The position numbers and the translations under genes are program-made. DNA of 64,000 nt from the NCBI RefSeq assembly GCF_016728505.1, contig NZ_CP068159.1:806001-870000 (forward strand), in the 5' to 3' direction. This stretch comes from Corynebacterium riegelii (GTDB lineage Bacteria; Actinomycetota; Actinomycetes; Mycobacteriales; Mycobacteriaceae). Positions 44,590-53,750 of the stretch are shown here, piece after piece (the first letter of the stretch is position 1; each line of letters begins with the position of its first letter). Under the pieces are notes generated by a model. That model worked only from the letters and a program-made list of their open reading frames with translations. It was not told where the DNA came from and did not search any database.

Positions 44590-45396
44590 ATGGCGTCGAT
44601 AAGCAAAAGCTCCCACCGGCGGGGCAAACACCCCGCAGCAAAGGGGACCGAAACCCGGCTGGGGCTTGTGCGGCGCGCACGGAGAATCAACCGTACGCTG
44701 GCGAAAACCTATCCTGATGCGCACGCTGAGCTGGACTTCTCCAACCCGCTTGAGCTGCTTGTGGCAACCGCACTGTCCGCGCAGACCACAGACGTGCGCG
44801 TAAACCAAGTCACCCCCGCACTGTTTGCAAAGTATCCAACCGCCGAAGCCTACGCGGAGGCTAACCAGGCGGAAGTTGAAGAAATCATCCGCTCCACCGG
44901 ATTCTTCCGCTCCAAAGCCGCCAACCTCATCGGGCTGGGACAAAAACTGGTCAGCGATTACGGCGGTGAGGTCCCAGTGGCGCTGGAAGACCTGGTCACC
45001 CTGCCCGGCGTTGGGCGCAAAACCGCGCACGTGGTTCGCGGCAACGCCTTCGGGCTGCCCGGTTTGACGGTGGACACCCACTTCCAACGCCTGGTGAAAC
45101 GGCTGATGTTTACGCAGGAAACTGACCCGGTAAAGATTGAACACGCAGTGGGCGAACTGCTGGAAAAACGCGAGTGGACCATGTTTTCCCACCGCATCAT
45201 TTTCCACGGGCGGCGCGTATGCCATGCCCGGAAGCCGGCGTGTGGGGTGTGTCCGATAGCATTTGACTGTCCAAGCTTCGGCGCCGGACCTATAAACCCG
45301 GAAGAAGCCGCTGCACTGGTCAAAGGCGTAGAACGCGAACATATTCTGCGCATGGCCGGATTTGAAGAGCCCGGAATGGAGGAGGCGAGTGAATAA
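44590..45396 (+). CDS. nth: Endonuclease III
   Basis: 268 aa from ATG 44590 (GTG 44584 is an alternative). Bifunctional glycosylase/AP lyase of base-excision repair. Helix-hairpin-helix [12 protein letters not shown] with the catalytic Lys near residue 145, catalytic Asp in [13 protein letters not shown], and the [4Fe-4S] loop [17 protein letters not shown] (C-x6-C-x2-C-x5-C). The N-terminal ~15 residues, [13 protein letters not shown], are coded by a copy of the interspersed motif and precede the conserved domain. First of the run nth-tlpA-nudix-marP. Confidence 0.96.
   Translation: MASISKSSHRRGKHPAAKGTETRLGLVRRARRINRTLAKTYPDAHAELDFSNPLELLVATALSAQTTDVRVNQVTPALFAKYPTAEAYAEANQAEVEEIIRSTGFFRSKAANLIGLGQKLVSDYGGEVPVALEDLVTLPGVGRKTAHVVRGNAFGLPGLTVDTHFQRLVKRLMFTQETDPVKIEHAVGELLEKREWTMFSHRIIFHGRRVCHARKPACGVCPIAFDCPSFGAGPINPEEAAALVKGVEREHILRMAGFEEPGMEEASE
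44594..44604 (+). repeat. Interspersed motif copy 6
   Basis: Long form GCGTCGATAAGCAAAAGC, followed by TCCC; codes the first residues of Nth. Confidence 0.8.
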
Positions 45397-45994
45397 GCAA
45401 GCAATGGCATCTGTGGTTGCCGCTGGTGTGGCCACAGTGTTCATCCTTGCTGGGGCGTTTGCCCTGCTCCGCGGTGGGCCCGATGGGGGCCCGGACGCGT
45501 CGTTGGCTTCTTCGTTCGACCCCTCGATGAGCGCCCAGCGCTCCGAAGTCATGGCGCCTGCCGCGGAGTACTCCGGCAACCGCCCGGACTGTGTTGCCGG
45601 TGGTGTTGGCGGCGTTGATCTGCCGTGCCTTGGTGGCGCGGAGGAGCCGGGCCAGTTTGCGGACGTCACGCTGGTCAACGTGTGGGCGTGGTGGTGCGTG
45701 CCGTGCCGCGAGGAGCTGCCGGTGCTAGACCAGTTCGCCCGCGAGCACCCTGAGGTCAGCGTGGTTGGCGTACATGCGGACGCCAACGCTGAGAACGGCA
45801 TTGCGCTGCTGGATGAACTAGACGTGTCTTACCCCAGCTACCAGGATGATTCCGGCAAGTTTGCAGGCCAGTTGGCGCTGCCGAACGTGGTGCCGCTGCT
45901 GCTGGTGTACAAGGACGGCGAGCAGGTCGGCGTATACCCGCAGACGTACGCGAGCGTGGAAGAGCTTGAGGCGCTGATCGGGCAGGTTAACTAG
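45389..45994 (+). CDS. TlpA/ResA-like membrane-anchored thiol-disulfide protein
   Basis: 201 aa from GTG 45389, overlapping the nth stop by 8 nt, GGAGG 6 nt upstream. Signal-anchor helix [21 protein letters not shown], a linker with a possible disulfide (RPDC, LPC), then a thioredoxin fold with [19 protein letters not shown] near residue 105, the cis-Pro in [15 protein letters not shown] and a C-terminal helix. Acts outside the membrane. Homologue of Rv3673c in the same gene order. Confidence 0.9.
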   Translation: MNKQAMASVVAAGVATVFILAGAFALLRGGPDGGPDASLASSFDPSMSAQRSEVMAPAAEYSGNRPDCVAGGVGGVDLPCLGGAEEPGQFADVTLVNVWAWWCVPCREELPVLDQFAREHPEVSVVGVHADANAENGIALLDELDVSYPSYQDDSGKFAGQLALPNVVPLLLVYKDGEQVGVYPQTYASVEELEALIGQVN

Positions 45995-46651
45995 ATGGAC
46001 GTAGCGCTCACCCCTGAGCGCGCACCCAGCTGGCTGCGCCCGCTCATTGACGCTTTGGGCGACCCGGATCCTTCCGAGCCGGCTGATGCCGCAGTGCTGG
46101 TGCTGTTCACTGGCGCGGATCAGGGTGATTTGCCTGAAGACGCCGCGTTGTTAATCACCCACCGCCATCCCAACATGCGCCACCACTCTGGCCAGATGGC
46201 GTTTCCCGGCGGCCGTATTGACCCGGAAGACCGCGGGCCGGTGGATGCCGCCCTGCGCGAGGCAACCGAAGAGACCGGCCTTGAACGCCACCGCGTGACG
46301 CCGCTTGCGGTGTTAGACGTGATCACCACAGGTGGCTCGCGCAAGCGTGTGCGCCCAGTGATTGCCTACGCCGCGGACCCCGGTGAGGTGTATCCGGCCA
46401 GCGAGATTGAAACCGATGACGTGTTCTTCATTCCGATTGCACACTTGGTGGATCCGTCGAAACGCTTGAAAGTGAAGTTTCAGAGGTGGTCCGGTCCGGC
46501 GTTCTGGGCGCGCTGCTACCTGGTGTGGGGTTTTACCGCCGGGGTGATAGCCAAGCTTCTAGACGCCGCCGGTTGGTCCCGCCCCTGGGACCACACCACC
46601 CGCCATCCGCTTGATGACGCCTTGGCACGTTCCTGCAACGATGAGCGCTAA
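45995..46651 (+). CDS. NUDIX hydrolase, CoA-pyrophosphatase type
   Basis: 218 aa. Nudix box GGRIDPEDRGPVDAALREAT, then EETGL (GX5EX7REUXEEXGU), is intact, preceded by the LLITHRHPNMRHHSGQMAFP pattern that marks the coenzyme A diphosphatase group (UPF0035/NudL). ATG directly follows the previous TAG. Substrate by family, not shown here. Confidence 0.92.
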   Translation: MDVALTPERAPSWLRPLIDALGDPDPSEPADAAVLVLFTGADQGDLPEDAALLITHRHPNMRHHSGQMAFPGGRIDPEDRGPVDAALREATEETGLERHRVTPLAVLDVITTGGSRKRVRPVIAYAADPGEVYPASEIETDDVFFIPIAHLVDPSKRLKVKFQRWSGPAFWARCYLVWGFTAGVIAKLLDAAGWSRPWDHTTRHPLDDALARSCNDER

Positions 46652-46672
46652 ACGCCAGCTACACTAACGCCG

Positions 46673-47851
46673 ATGTTTTTGGATTTGGCTCTGGTTGCAC
46701 TGATTGTGCTCTCGCTTATTGGCGGGTGGCGCTCTGGTGCGCTGGCGTCCGTCTTCGCTGCCATTGGCGTGGTGGCCGGGCTTGTGGTGGCGCTGGCGAT
46801 CGCACCCTTTGCGCTTGACGTGACAGATTCGCGCGTGCTGCGTATTGCGATCTTGGTGCTGCTGGTTGTCGGTTTTGTGGCCGTGGGCAACATCGCCGGC
46901 TCGGCTGCGGGTGCGCAGGTACGTGGCAGCGTGCGCAGGCGGTGGGTGCGCCGCGTTGACTCCCTTTTCGGCGCCGCGTTCCAGGCTTTGGCGATGAGCC
47001 TAGTGCTGTGGTTTATCTCCATCCCGCTGGCGGCATCCGTGCAGGGTCCGGTGGGCGACACGCTGCGCGCCTCCAAGGTGTTTGGGACGATTGACCAGGT
47101 AGCGCCTGCAGGCATTAGCCAGATGCCGCTGCGTATGGCCGCGATGCTGGACCAGTCCGGTTTGCCGCCGCTGGTACCGCCGTTCGGCCCGAGGGTTGCG
47201 CAGGTGGACGCGCCGGATCCGGCGCGTGTGCGTGAATCCATGTTGGCTGAGGTCCGTCCGGCCGTGGTGCAGGTGCTGGGTGATTCCAGCGTGTGCCAGC
47301 GCCGCCTCACCGGCAGCGGCTTTGTCATTGATAATGACTACGTTCTGACCAACGCCCACGTTGTCGCCGGCACCAACGTTGTCGCGCTGGACACCGTCAT
47401 TGGTGTCAAAGAGGCCGAGGTGGTGCTCTACGACCCGGATGTGGACATCGCCGTCCTCCACTCCCCGCAGCTGGGCATCGACCCACTCCAGTGGTCCGCC
47501 CAGGAGCTTTTGCCTAACGACGCCACCGTGATCCTCGGCTACCCCCAATCCGGACCCTTCGAAGCTGCCCCCGCCCGCGTACGAGGTCGCCTGAACATCT
47601 CCGGGCCTGACATCTACGCAGCTGGGCGTGTGGATAGGGAGGCGTACGCCATCCGCGGCAGCGTCCGCCAAGGCAATTCCGGCGGCCCGCTGGTTGACGT
47701 GGATGGTGACGTAGTGGGCATGATCTTCGGCGCCGCGATGGACAACGCCGAAACCGGCTACGCCCTGACCGCATCGCAGGTGCGCGAGCGGATTGGCGAC
47801 GTGCGCACGCTTCGCGTTCCCGCGGATACGCAAGCTTGCGTCGGCGGGTAG
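46673..47851 (+). CDS. marP: MarP-like membrane serine protease (CvpA domain + trypsin-like)
   Basis: 392 aa. Four N-terminal membrane helices form a CvpA domain (LALVALIVLSLIGGWRSGAL, FAAIGVVAGLVVALAIAPF). The periplasmic chymotrypsin-like domain shows catalytic His in LTNAHVVAGTNVV near residue 230, Asp in DPDVDIAVLHS near 262 and Ser in VRQGNSGGPLVDVDGDVVG near 340. Two Cys (SVCQRR, TQACVGG) could make the activating disulfide known from mycobacterial MarP, needed for acid and oxidative resistance. Position after nth-tlpA-nudix is the same. Confidence 0.92.
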   Translation: MFLDLALVALIVLSLIGGWRSGALASVFAAIGVVAGLVVALAIAPFALDVTDSRVLRIAILVLLVVGFVAVGNIAGSAAGAQVRGSVRRRWVRRVDSLFGAAFQALAMSLVLWFISIPLAASVQGPVGDTLRASKVFGTIDQVAPAGISQMPLRMAAMLDQSGLPPLVPPFGPRVAQVDAPDPARVRESMLAEVRPAVVQVLGDSSVCQRRLTGSGFVIDNDYVLTNAHVVAGTNVVALDTVIGVKEAEVVLYDPDVDIAVLHSPQLGIDPLQWSAQELLPNDATVILGYPQSGPFEAAPARVRGRLNISGPDIYAAGRVDREAYAIRGSVRQGNSGGPLVDVDGDVVGMIFGAAMDNAETGYALTASQVRERIGDVRTLRVPADTQACVGG

Positions 47852-47867
47852 CAGCTGGCGTGGTGCT

Positions 47868-48635
47868 CTAGCGCAGGGTGCTGATCAGCGTTTCCACGAA
47901 GCGGTCCGGGTCCTCGATGTGGGGCGCTGCACTGAACCAGGAGCTGGCGTCAGGGGCAGCAGCGCGAGAACCAACGCCAGCACCACGCCGCAGGCCAGGC
48001 AACACTGGCCGCAGCCGGGAGGTTTCCACGATGTGGGGCAGGGCGTGGTCAATCTCGCGCGCCAAGGTTCTTAAGTGCAGGAACTCCTCGAAGCGTGGGG
48101 TGTTGTGGAAGGCGGGGGAGGTATCAGCGGCCAGGCTGGCTCGCCAAATGTGGTCTTTCACGCGAGCGCTGGCGCCCAGCAGGCGTGGGCTCACACGGGC
48201 ACCATAAGCAGCCAGGCCGCGGCTGGGCGGAAGCGTAACAACGCGCTGGATAACCTGCGGGTTTCGTGCAGCGGCAGCGCGGGCGATGATGGCGCCAGTG
48301 TCAGCGCCGACAACGGTGGCTGTTGTGTGGCCGAGGGTGTGGATGGCACCGTGGACGTCCCCAAGCAAAATGTGCAACCAGCTGCCCGCGCGATGAGCGG
48401 GCTTGTCACTCATGCCGTACCCGCGCAGGTCAAGGGCCGCAACGTGGTAGCCGTGGGAGGCAAGCGGGGCGATGACATCCTTGAAATCCACCCATGCGCC
48501 GAGCGCGCCGTGGATCAGCAGGATCAACTCTGAAGACGCCGACGCGGCGTCCGCCACGTGAAGGCGAACGCCGCGTGTGTGCAGCATGCGGTGGGTGAAC
48601 TCACCGTCGAGCTCCACCACGTTGGGGGAAACCAC
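47868..48635 (-). CDS. Alpha/beta hydrolase, epoxide-hydrolase-like
   Basis: 255 aa. Oxyanion region LIHGALGAWVDF near residue 42, LDLRGYGMSDKP near 75, nucleophile elbow VVGADTGAIIA near 110 with Asp rather than Ser, as in epoxide hydrolases, and a late His in SAAPHIEDPDRF. It is the EphE position of mycobacteria. It is short: the cap domain and the usual acid-residue strand are reduced, so activity is uncertain. Confidence 0.75.
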   Translation of the reverse strand: MVSPNVVELDGEFTHRMLHTRGVRLHVADAASASSELILLIHGALGAWVDFKDVIAPLASHGYHVAALDLRGYGMSDKPAHRAGSWLHILLGDVHGAIHTLGHTTATVVGADTGAIIARAAAARNPQVIQRVVTLPPSRGLAAYGARVSPRLLGASARVKDHIWRASLAADTSPAFHNTPRFEEFLHLRTLAREIDHALPHIVETSRLRPVLPGLRRGAGVGSRAAAPDASSWFSAAPHIEDPDRFVETLISTLR

Positions 48636-48644
48636 GTTCGGGGT

Positions 48645-49175
48645 TTAGCGCGAGGTGCCCGAGGTGTACAGGCCAGCCTCGTTCTTGGTCAGGTTTGCCT
48701 GCGCCTGGCCCGGGACCAGGTTCTTGAGCTCATTAACGCTGTCGATGGTGCGCTTCGGCGCCTGAATCTTCTTCACGCTGCGGAAACCGATCAACGCCAT
48801 GAGGCCAGCCAGGGCGATCATGATAAGGAAGACGATGAGGAACGCCCAGCCGCGGTGCATCCAGGACGCCAACATCTCAGCGAAAGCGAAGAAGAGGAAG
48901 AAGGTTGCGTAAAGGGCGATAACGCCGGCGGCGCCGAAGAGGCCACCGCCTACCGCGCCCTTCTTTACAGAACCCATAACCTCGGCCTTGGCCAGCTCAA
49001 TCTCGCCGCGGACCAGGGTGGATACCTGCTCAGACGCATTCGAGATTAGCGTGCCAATGGAGTCATTGCCGGGCTTGGTGGTGCCGGTTTCATAAAGCGG
49101 AATGGAATTCACCACGGAGTCTGCCATGGAGTCCACTGCGTCGGTGCCGCTGGTGTACAGGCCTTTGTTGCTCAC
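48645..49175 (-). CDS. Holin-X-like (DUF1469/phage holin superfamily III) membrane protein
   Basis: 176 aa. Central pattern SNASEQVSTLVRGEIELAKA followed by two membrane helices (GLFGAAGVIALYATFFLFFA, GWAFLIVFLIMIALAGLMAL) is that of the actinobacterial holin-X/DUF1469 family, which are not true phage holins in most genomes. The heptapeptide GLYTSGT appears at both ends of the protein. Transcribed with the hydrolase gene, 9 nt apart. Confidence 0.8.
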   Translation of the reverse strand: MSNKGLYTSGTDAVDSMADSVVNSIPLYETGTTKPGNDSIGTLISNASEQVSTLVRGEIELAKAEVMGSVKKGAVGGGLFGAAGVIALYATFFLFFAFAEMLASWMHRGWAFLIVFLIMIALAGLMALIGFRSVKKIQAPKRTIDSVNELKNLVPGQAQANLTKNEAGLYTSGTSR

Positions 49176-49252
49176 TGTTTATACCTTCCTGAACGTTTAT
49201 TTATCCCATACAACACTAGCCACATTTAGCTGGCCGCGCTGAAAACATGCTG

Positions 49253-50044
49253 CTACGCCGAGCGCTTATCTTTCAGCAGCTGCCTGGTCAGTAGCGTCGC
49301 GGCCAGGGCCACGGCGGCGATACCTGCAACAACGCTGGCGCCGATGGTGACCTCGCGGGCGTTCGGCATTTGGATGAGCGGCTCCGGGTTTTTGAAGATG
49401 CGGATCTCCCAGCCGTTGGCGGCCGCGTGCTTCTTCAGCGCGCGCTCTGGGTTGACGGCCACGGGGTTGCCTACCATCTCAAGCATGGGGATGTCCGTGG
49501 CGGAGTCGGAGTACGCGTAGCTTTCGGCCAGGTTGTAGCCGTGCTCTTCGGCGAAGCGGCGGACGGCGTCTGCCTTGGCGTCGCCCTTGAGGTAGTTGGT
49601 GATCTCGCCGGTCAGGCGGCCGTCTTCCACACCCATTTCGGTGGCAACGACGGTGTCAATGCCCAGCTCGCGCGCGATTGGCTCCACCAGGATGGACGCG
49701 GAGGCGGAGATGATAATCACGTCGTGGCCTGCGGCTTTGTGCTGGTTAATCAGCTCGCGGGCTTCGGTGTAGATGGCAGGGGTGACTACGGTGCGCATCG
49801 TTTCCTGGGTGATGCGCTGAACGTCTTCAACCTTCCAGCCCTCAACAAGTTGCGCGAGTGCGTCGCGCGTGGAGTCCATCTTCTCGCTGGACTGTCCTAC
49901 CAGCATGTATGACACTTTTGCCCAGTAGAGTTCGAGGGCTTCGGCGCGGGTGATCATGCCGTTGTGCATGAATTCTTTGCCGAAAGCGAACGCGGATGAC
50001 GTTGCAATGATCGTTTTATCCAGATCAAAGAACGCAGCAGTCAT
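49253..50044 (-). CDS. HAD-IB family hydrolase with C-terminal membrane anchor
   Basis: 263 aa from ATG 50044 (MTAAFFDLDKTII). HAD motif I FDLDKTI, motif II IIISASASILVEPIA, motif III lysine GDAKADAVRRF and motif IV YAYSDSATDIPML are complete: SerB-like phosphatase subfamily IB. A hydrophobic helix near 235-255 (VTIGASVVAGIAAVALAATLL) anchors it. Divergent from ssd, as in mycobacteria (Rv3661/Rv3660c). Confidence 0.9.
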   Translation of the reverse strand: MTAAFFDLDKTIIATSSAFAFGKEFMHNGMITRAEALELYWAKVSYMLVGQSSEKMDSTRDALAQLVEGWKVEDVQRITQETMRTVVTPAIYTEARELINQHKAAGHDVIIISASASILVEPIARELGIDTVVATEMGVEDGRLTGEITNYLKGDAKADAVRRFAEEHGYNLAESYAYSDSATDIPMLEMVGNPVAVNPERALKKHAAANGWEIRIFKNPEPLIQMPNAREVTIGASVVAGIAAVALAATLLTRQLLKDKRSA

Positions 50045-50126
50045 AGTTTGTGAGTGTACTGATTTGCGCGGAGAGAACACTCTGGGACAGGCCTTGTTTC
50101 GGCGAATTCCCAGGTGGTTCAAAAAG

Positions 50127-50177
50127 TTATCCACAATTTCGTGTTGATGCGTCAACAAAAATCGGGGGTTATCCACA
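50127..50177. promoter_or_regulatory. Pair of perfect DnaA boxes between the HAD gene and ssd
   Basis: TTATCCACA at 50127-50135 and again at 50169-50177, same orientation, 42 bp apart, with a palindrome GTTGATGCGTCAAC (50143-50156) between them. They lie 52-102 bp upstream of the ssd start. Confidence 0.7.
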
Positions 50178-50228
50178 GGTTTTTGCGCGGCCGTTGATGT
50201 TTGGTTTCACGGATTGCACGCTGTTTTT

Positions 50229-51248
50229 ATGAATCAGCGCAGCTCAACACCTATCGCTGTGGCAGTGGATGATCCGCTGCTGCACCCGGAGGCCATCCAC
50301 ATCGCCGCCGCCACAGGCAGGCCCATCATTGAGGTCCCCGACCCGGCTCAGCTCGCCCGCATTCAGCAGAGAGCCTTCGCCGTGCTTACAGACGCCACGT
50401 GTAACCCCACTCCCAACACCTTCCACATCACGCACGATGTTGACCCAGCGACTCCCCGCACGTTTGCCTTGCCGCTGCAGGCGGCGGAGCTGCTCAAGGC
50501 GCTAGGCGCACTGTATACGCAGCTCACGCAGCGCACGCCGGCGGCTAGCCGCGGCGGGAAGGTGATTGCGCTGGTTGGGGCGTGTGGGGGAGTGGGGGTG
50601 TCTACGTTTGGGGCGTCGATAAGCAAGAAAGCTCCCGGTGCCACCTTGGTGGACGGGCATGCGCACTCCGGCGGGCTGGATCTGCTGCTGGGGCTGGAGG
50701 ATGTTCCGGGCGCGCGCTGGGGTGAGGTAGCCTTTGGCGAGGGGGCGATTGCGCGTGCGGACGTGCGCCGCGCGCTGCCCGTGAGCAGTGACGATGTTGC
50801 CGTGCTGACGTTTCCGCGCTCCATGCTTGCTGACGTTGCACTGCCCCAACCCAACGACATCGACGCCGTTGCCACTGCTTTGGGTTCCTCGGGCGTGACC
50901 GTGCTGGACGTGCCGGTGGAGCTGGTGCCGCAGCGTTGTGACCTGGCGCTTGTGGTGGTGCCGGGGCAGCTGCGGGCGGCGGCGTCGGCGGCGCGGATTG
51001 TGGCGCAGTTGGCCGCGAAGAGCGTGCCGCATGGGCTGGTGTTTCGCAGGCACGGCTGGGAGTCCCTGAGCGCTGGGGAGGTGGAGCGCATTGCGATTTC
51101 CAACGTGGTGGCGGAGCTGGCCGATTGCCGGGGGCTGACCAAAACCGTGGAGCGCGCCGGGCTGCCTGCGAGGTTGCCGCGCCCGCTTGCTCGTGCGGCG
51201 GATGCGGTGCTGGCTGAAGTTGGCGTTGGGGCTGGGGGTGCGCGATGA
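50229..51248 (+). CDS. ssd: Septum-site-determining / CpaE-like ATPase (Ssd)
   Basis: 339 aa from ATG 50229. N-terminal receiver-like part, then a ParA/MinD-type ATPase with P-loop ALVGACGGVGVSTFGASIS near residue 120; the signature Lys pair of MinD is absent, as in other Ssd proteins. Walker-B-like LDVPVELVPQRCDLALVVVP near 230. Start of the Tad cluster; homologous by place to Rv3660c, which affects septum formation. It contains the interspersed motif (50614-50624) immediately after the P-loop. Confidence 0.88.
   Translation: MNQRSSTPIAVAVDDPLLHPEAIHIAAATGRPIIEVPDPAQLARIQQRAFAVLTDATCNPTPNTFHITHDVDPATPRTFALPLQAAELLKALGALYTQLTQRTPAASRGGKVIALVGACGGVGVSTFGASISKKAPGATLVDGHAHSGGLDLLLGLEDVPGARWGEVAFGEGAIARADVRRALPVSSDDVAVLTFPRSMLADVALPQPNDIDAVATALGSSGVTVLDVPVELVPQRCDLALVVVPGQLRAAASAARIVAQLAAKSVPHGLVFRRHGWESLSAGEVERIAISNVVAELADCRGLTKTVERAGLPARLPRPLARAADAVLAEVGVGAGGAR
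50614..50624 (+). repeat. Interspersed motif copy 7
   Basis: GCGTCGATAAGCAAGAAAGC, followed by TCCC, directly after the P-loop codons of ssd. Confidence 0.8.
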
Positions 51249-52384
51249 GCACGCACGAGGAGGTTTTGGCCAAGGTACAGCGCAGGCTTGCAGACGAGCC
51301 GGGCGCACCCACCGCCCAGCGCCTTGCCCAGCTGATTCGCGAGGAAGCGGTGGTGATCAGTGACTTGGACGTGCTGGATCTCATGCGCCGCCTGCGCGAA
51401 GACACCACGGGTGCCGGGCCCTTGGAGGCGCTGCTGGCCAGCGGGGACGTGACGGACATCTGCGTCAACGGTGCGGATGCGGTGTTTGTGGATTCCGGCC
51501 ACGGCTTGGAGCGCGTCACCCAGCAGTTGTTCGCTGCGGAAGAGGACGTGCGGCGTTTGGCCACGCGCCTGGCGCTTCGCTGCGGGCGCAGGTTGGATGA
51601 CGCGCACCCCTTTGCGGACGGCCACCTGCGCCGCGCAGACGGCACGTTGCTGCGTTTTCATGCGGTGTTGGCGCCGACGTCTGCACACGGCACCTGCATT
51701 TCTTTACGAGTCCTCCACACCGCCACCGCTCGCCTGGACGACCTGGTCTCACGCGGTTCGGTGCCCGAAGACGTCGCCGAGGTGCTGCGCGCCGTCGTTG
51801 CTGAGCGCAAGACGTTTTTGGTTGTCGGAGGCACTGGCTCCGGAAAAACCACGCTGCTGTCTGCCCTCCTGGCGGAGGTGGACCCAGCCGAGCGGATCCT
51901 GGCCATCGAAGACACCCTGGAGCTGACACCTTCGCACCCGCACGTGCTGAACCTGTCCACACGCGGGGCGAACACGGAGGGCGCCGGCGAGATCACGATT
52001 GCAGACCTGGTGCGCCAAGCACTGCGCATGCGCCCGGATCGCATTGTGGTTGGTGAGATCCGCGGCGCCGAGGTCATCGACCTGCTGGCGGCGTTTAACA
52101 CCGGCCACGACGGCGGCGCGGGCACCCTGCACGCTAACTCCATCGAGGAAGTGCCTGCACGCTTAGAGGCGCTCGCCGCCTTGGGCGGTTTGGACCGCGC
52201 CGGGTTGCACGCGCAGCTGGCAGCGGCGGTGGATGTGGTTGTGGTGGTGCGCCGGCTGGCAAGCGGGAAGCGCTGCGTACAACAGATCGGCGTGCTCGAT
52301 GCGGCCGATGGCGTGGTGCGCATGCGCGTGGTGTGGGACGCCGACACCGGCGCGCACCCTGGGTTTGCGGAGGTGGCGCCATGA
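51245..52384 (+). CDS. tadA: Tad pilus assembly ATPase (TadA/CpaF)
   Basis: 379 aa, overlapping ssd by 4 nt. Secretion-superfamily ATPase: ICVNGADAVFVDSGHGLERV near residue 75, Walker A VVGGTGSGKTTLLSALL near 195, Asp box ILAIEDTLELTP near 220, Walker B LRMRPDRIVVGEIRGAEVID near 265, and the His box GHDGGAGTLHAN near 290. Powers Flp-pilus assembly. Confidence 0.95.
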   Translation: MSTHEEVLAKVQRRLADEPGAPTAQRLAQLIREEAVVISDLDVLDLMRRLREDTTGAGPLEALLASGDVTDICVNGADAVFVDSGHGLERVTQQLFAAEEDVRRLATRLALRCGRRLDDAHPFADGHLRRADGTLLRFHAVLAPTSAHGTCISLRVLHTATARLDDLVSRGSVPEDVAEVLRAVVAERKTFLVVGGTGSGKTTLLSALLAEVDPAERILAIEDTLELTPSHPHVLNLSTRGANTEGAGEITIADLVRQALRMRPDRIVVGEIRGAEVIDLLAAFNTGHDGGAGTLHANSIEEVPARLEALAALGGLDRAGLHAQLAAAVDVVVVVRRLASGKRCVQQIGVLDAADGVVRMRVVWDADTGAHPGFAEVAP

Positions 52385-53145
52385 GTGTCAAGGTTGCGCT
52401 GCTGTGTGCTGCGGCGTTGGTGCTGCACCCGCCAAGGCCTGCGAGCCGGGTGGATGCTGCTTCTCGCCCTTTCAGCCCCGCCTGGATCCCGGTTGGGGTG
52501 GGCGTGGTCAGCCTGGTCGCGTTCAGTGTTGGGCGCGCTGGCGTGGTCATTGCCTTGGCTATGGCGGCGGCTGTTGTGGTGTACACGCTGCAGGAACGTC
52601 GCAACTCGCGCCTTCGGTTGGCCGGGGCACAGGCGGCCGCAACGTTCATTGGGCACCTGGCCGAAGGCGTGAGTGCCGGTGCGACCATGGCGGATGCCGC
52701 AGCGCGCGCCGCAGAACGCCTCCCCGCAGGCGTACCTCGGACTTTGCTTCACGACGTCTCCCTGCTCACCACCTTCACCCACCAAGGCAGCCTGCCACCG
52801 ACCCTGACCACCCCTGAGCTAGAACGGGTGGCGTGTTTGTGGCGCTGCGCGCAGACCCGTGGTGTGCCTATTGCCAGCCTGTTGGCCACCGCCCGCGATG
52901 AGATAGACACCCGCCTGCAACACCGCGCCGCCACCGATGCCGCACTCACCGGGCCAAAGACCACCGCCACGGTGCTCTCGCTGTTGCCGCTTGGCGGGAT
53001 AGCCATGGGCAGCGCCATGGGTGCTAACCCCGTCGGACTGCTGCTCGGTCCGGGGATCGGCTCGGCGCTGCTGTTGGTGGGCACCGCCTTCGTATGCGGC
53101 GGCGTGCTGGCCTCCGGGGCGATTATCAGGAGGGCCGCCGCATGA
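52381..53145 (+). CDS. tadB: Tad secretion membrane protein (TadB-like)
   Basis: 254 aa from ATG 52381 (ATGA overlap with tadA). Hydrophobic N-terminus (VGVVSLVAFSVGRAGVVIAL), a T2SSF-type cytoplasmic domain (LAEGVSAGATMADAAARAAE) and two C-terminal membrane helices. Compact actinobacterial TadB. Confidence 0.85.
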   Translation: MSVKVALLCAAALVLHPPRPASRVDAASRPFSPAWIPVGVGVVSLVAFSVGRAGVVIALAMAAAVVVYTLQERRNSRLRLAGAQAAATFIGHLAEGVSAGATMADAAARAAERLPAGVPRTLLHDVSLLTTFTHQGSLPPTLTTPELERVACLWRCAQTRGVPIASLLATARDEIDTRLQHRAATDAALTGPKTTATVLSLLPLGGIAMGSAMGANPVGLLLGPGIGSALLLVGTAFVCGGVLASGAIIRRAAA

Positions 53146-53720
53146 TTTCTCCACTGACCTTTGTGTTGATGGCGCTTGCTGTGTTGGTGGGTGTGCCGTC
53201 GCCAAGCAGGCGCGTGTCAACAGCGGGAACTGGCGCGGGTACTGGTGAGCCCGCGCAACACCGCCCTCGCGATGGCCCCCCGACGGCGGATCACAACCGG
53301 TGTGCCAGTGACATCGCCCTGTTCGCCGCCTGCGTCACCGCGGGGCTTCCCCCTGCGCTCGCGGCGGCAACGGTGGCGGACACCTACCCATCCGGGGCGA
53401 GTCCCTGGCACACCACGGCCGCACTTTTGGCGCTTGGGGCACACCCCGAGCGCGCCTGGTCCGAACTGTGCCCCCTGCCTGGGGGAGCGGACCTGACAGA
53501 CCTTGTCACCTTGTCCAACGCGTCCGGTACTGCGCTTGCCAACGGCTGCACGCGCATCGCCGAACGCCTCCGATCCACCTCCGCCGACGCCGCCACGGCG
53601 AAAGCGGAACGCGCCGGGGTGCTCATCGCCATCCCCTTGACGGCGTTTTTCCTCCCGGCGTTCTTCGTCCTTGGCCTGGCACCAGTGGTGATCAGCCTGG
53701 GCGCAGACATGCTCAATTAA
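53142..53720 (+). CDS. tadC: Tad secretion membrane protein (TadC-like)
   Basis: 192 aa from ATG 53142, overlapping tadB by 4 nt. N-terminal helix, hydrophilic linker, T2SSF-like segment (DIALFAACVTAGLPPALAAA) and a final pair of helices (GVLIAIPLTAFFLPAFFVLG, APVVISLGADML). Pairs with TadB in the membrane platform. Confidence 0.85.
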   Translation: MISPLTFVLMALAVLVGVPSPSRRVSTAGTGAGTGEPAQHRPRDGPPTADHNRCASDIALFAACVTAGLPPALAAATVADTYPSGASPWHTTAALLALGAHPERAWSELCPLPGGADLTDLVTLSNASGTALANGCTRIAERLRSTSADAATAKAERAGVLIAIPLTAFFLPAFFVLGLAPVVISLGADMLN

Positions 53721-53750
53721 TGCACTAACAAAAACGTGAAAGGAACAATC

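Noticed and set aside
48645..49175. Holin-like protein as evidence of a prophage
   Set aside because: The family is a chromosomal actinobacterial membrane protein in this conserved gene order; no phage genes are nearby.
50614..50624. The motif in ssd and nth as a shared protein motif (ASISK)
   Set aside because: Other copies are read in other frames and on the other strand, so the likeness is at DNA level.
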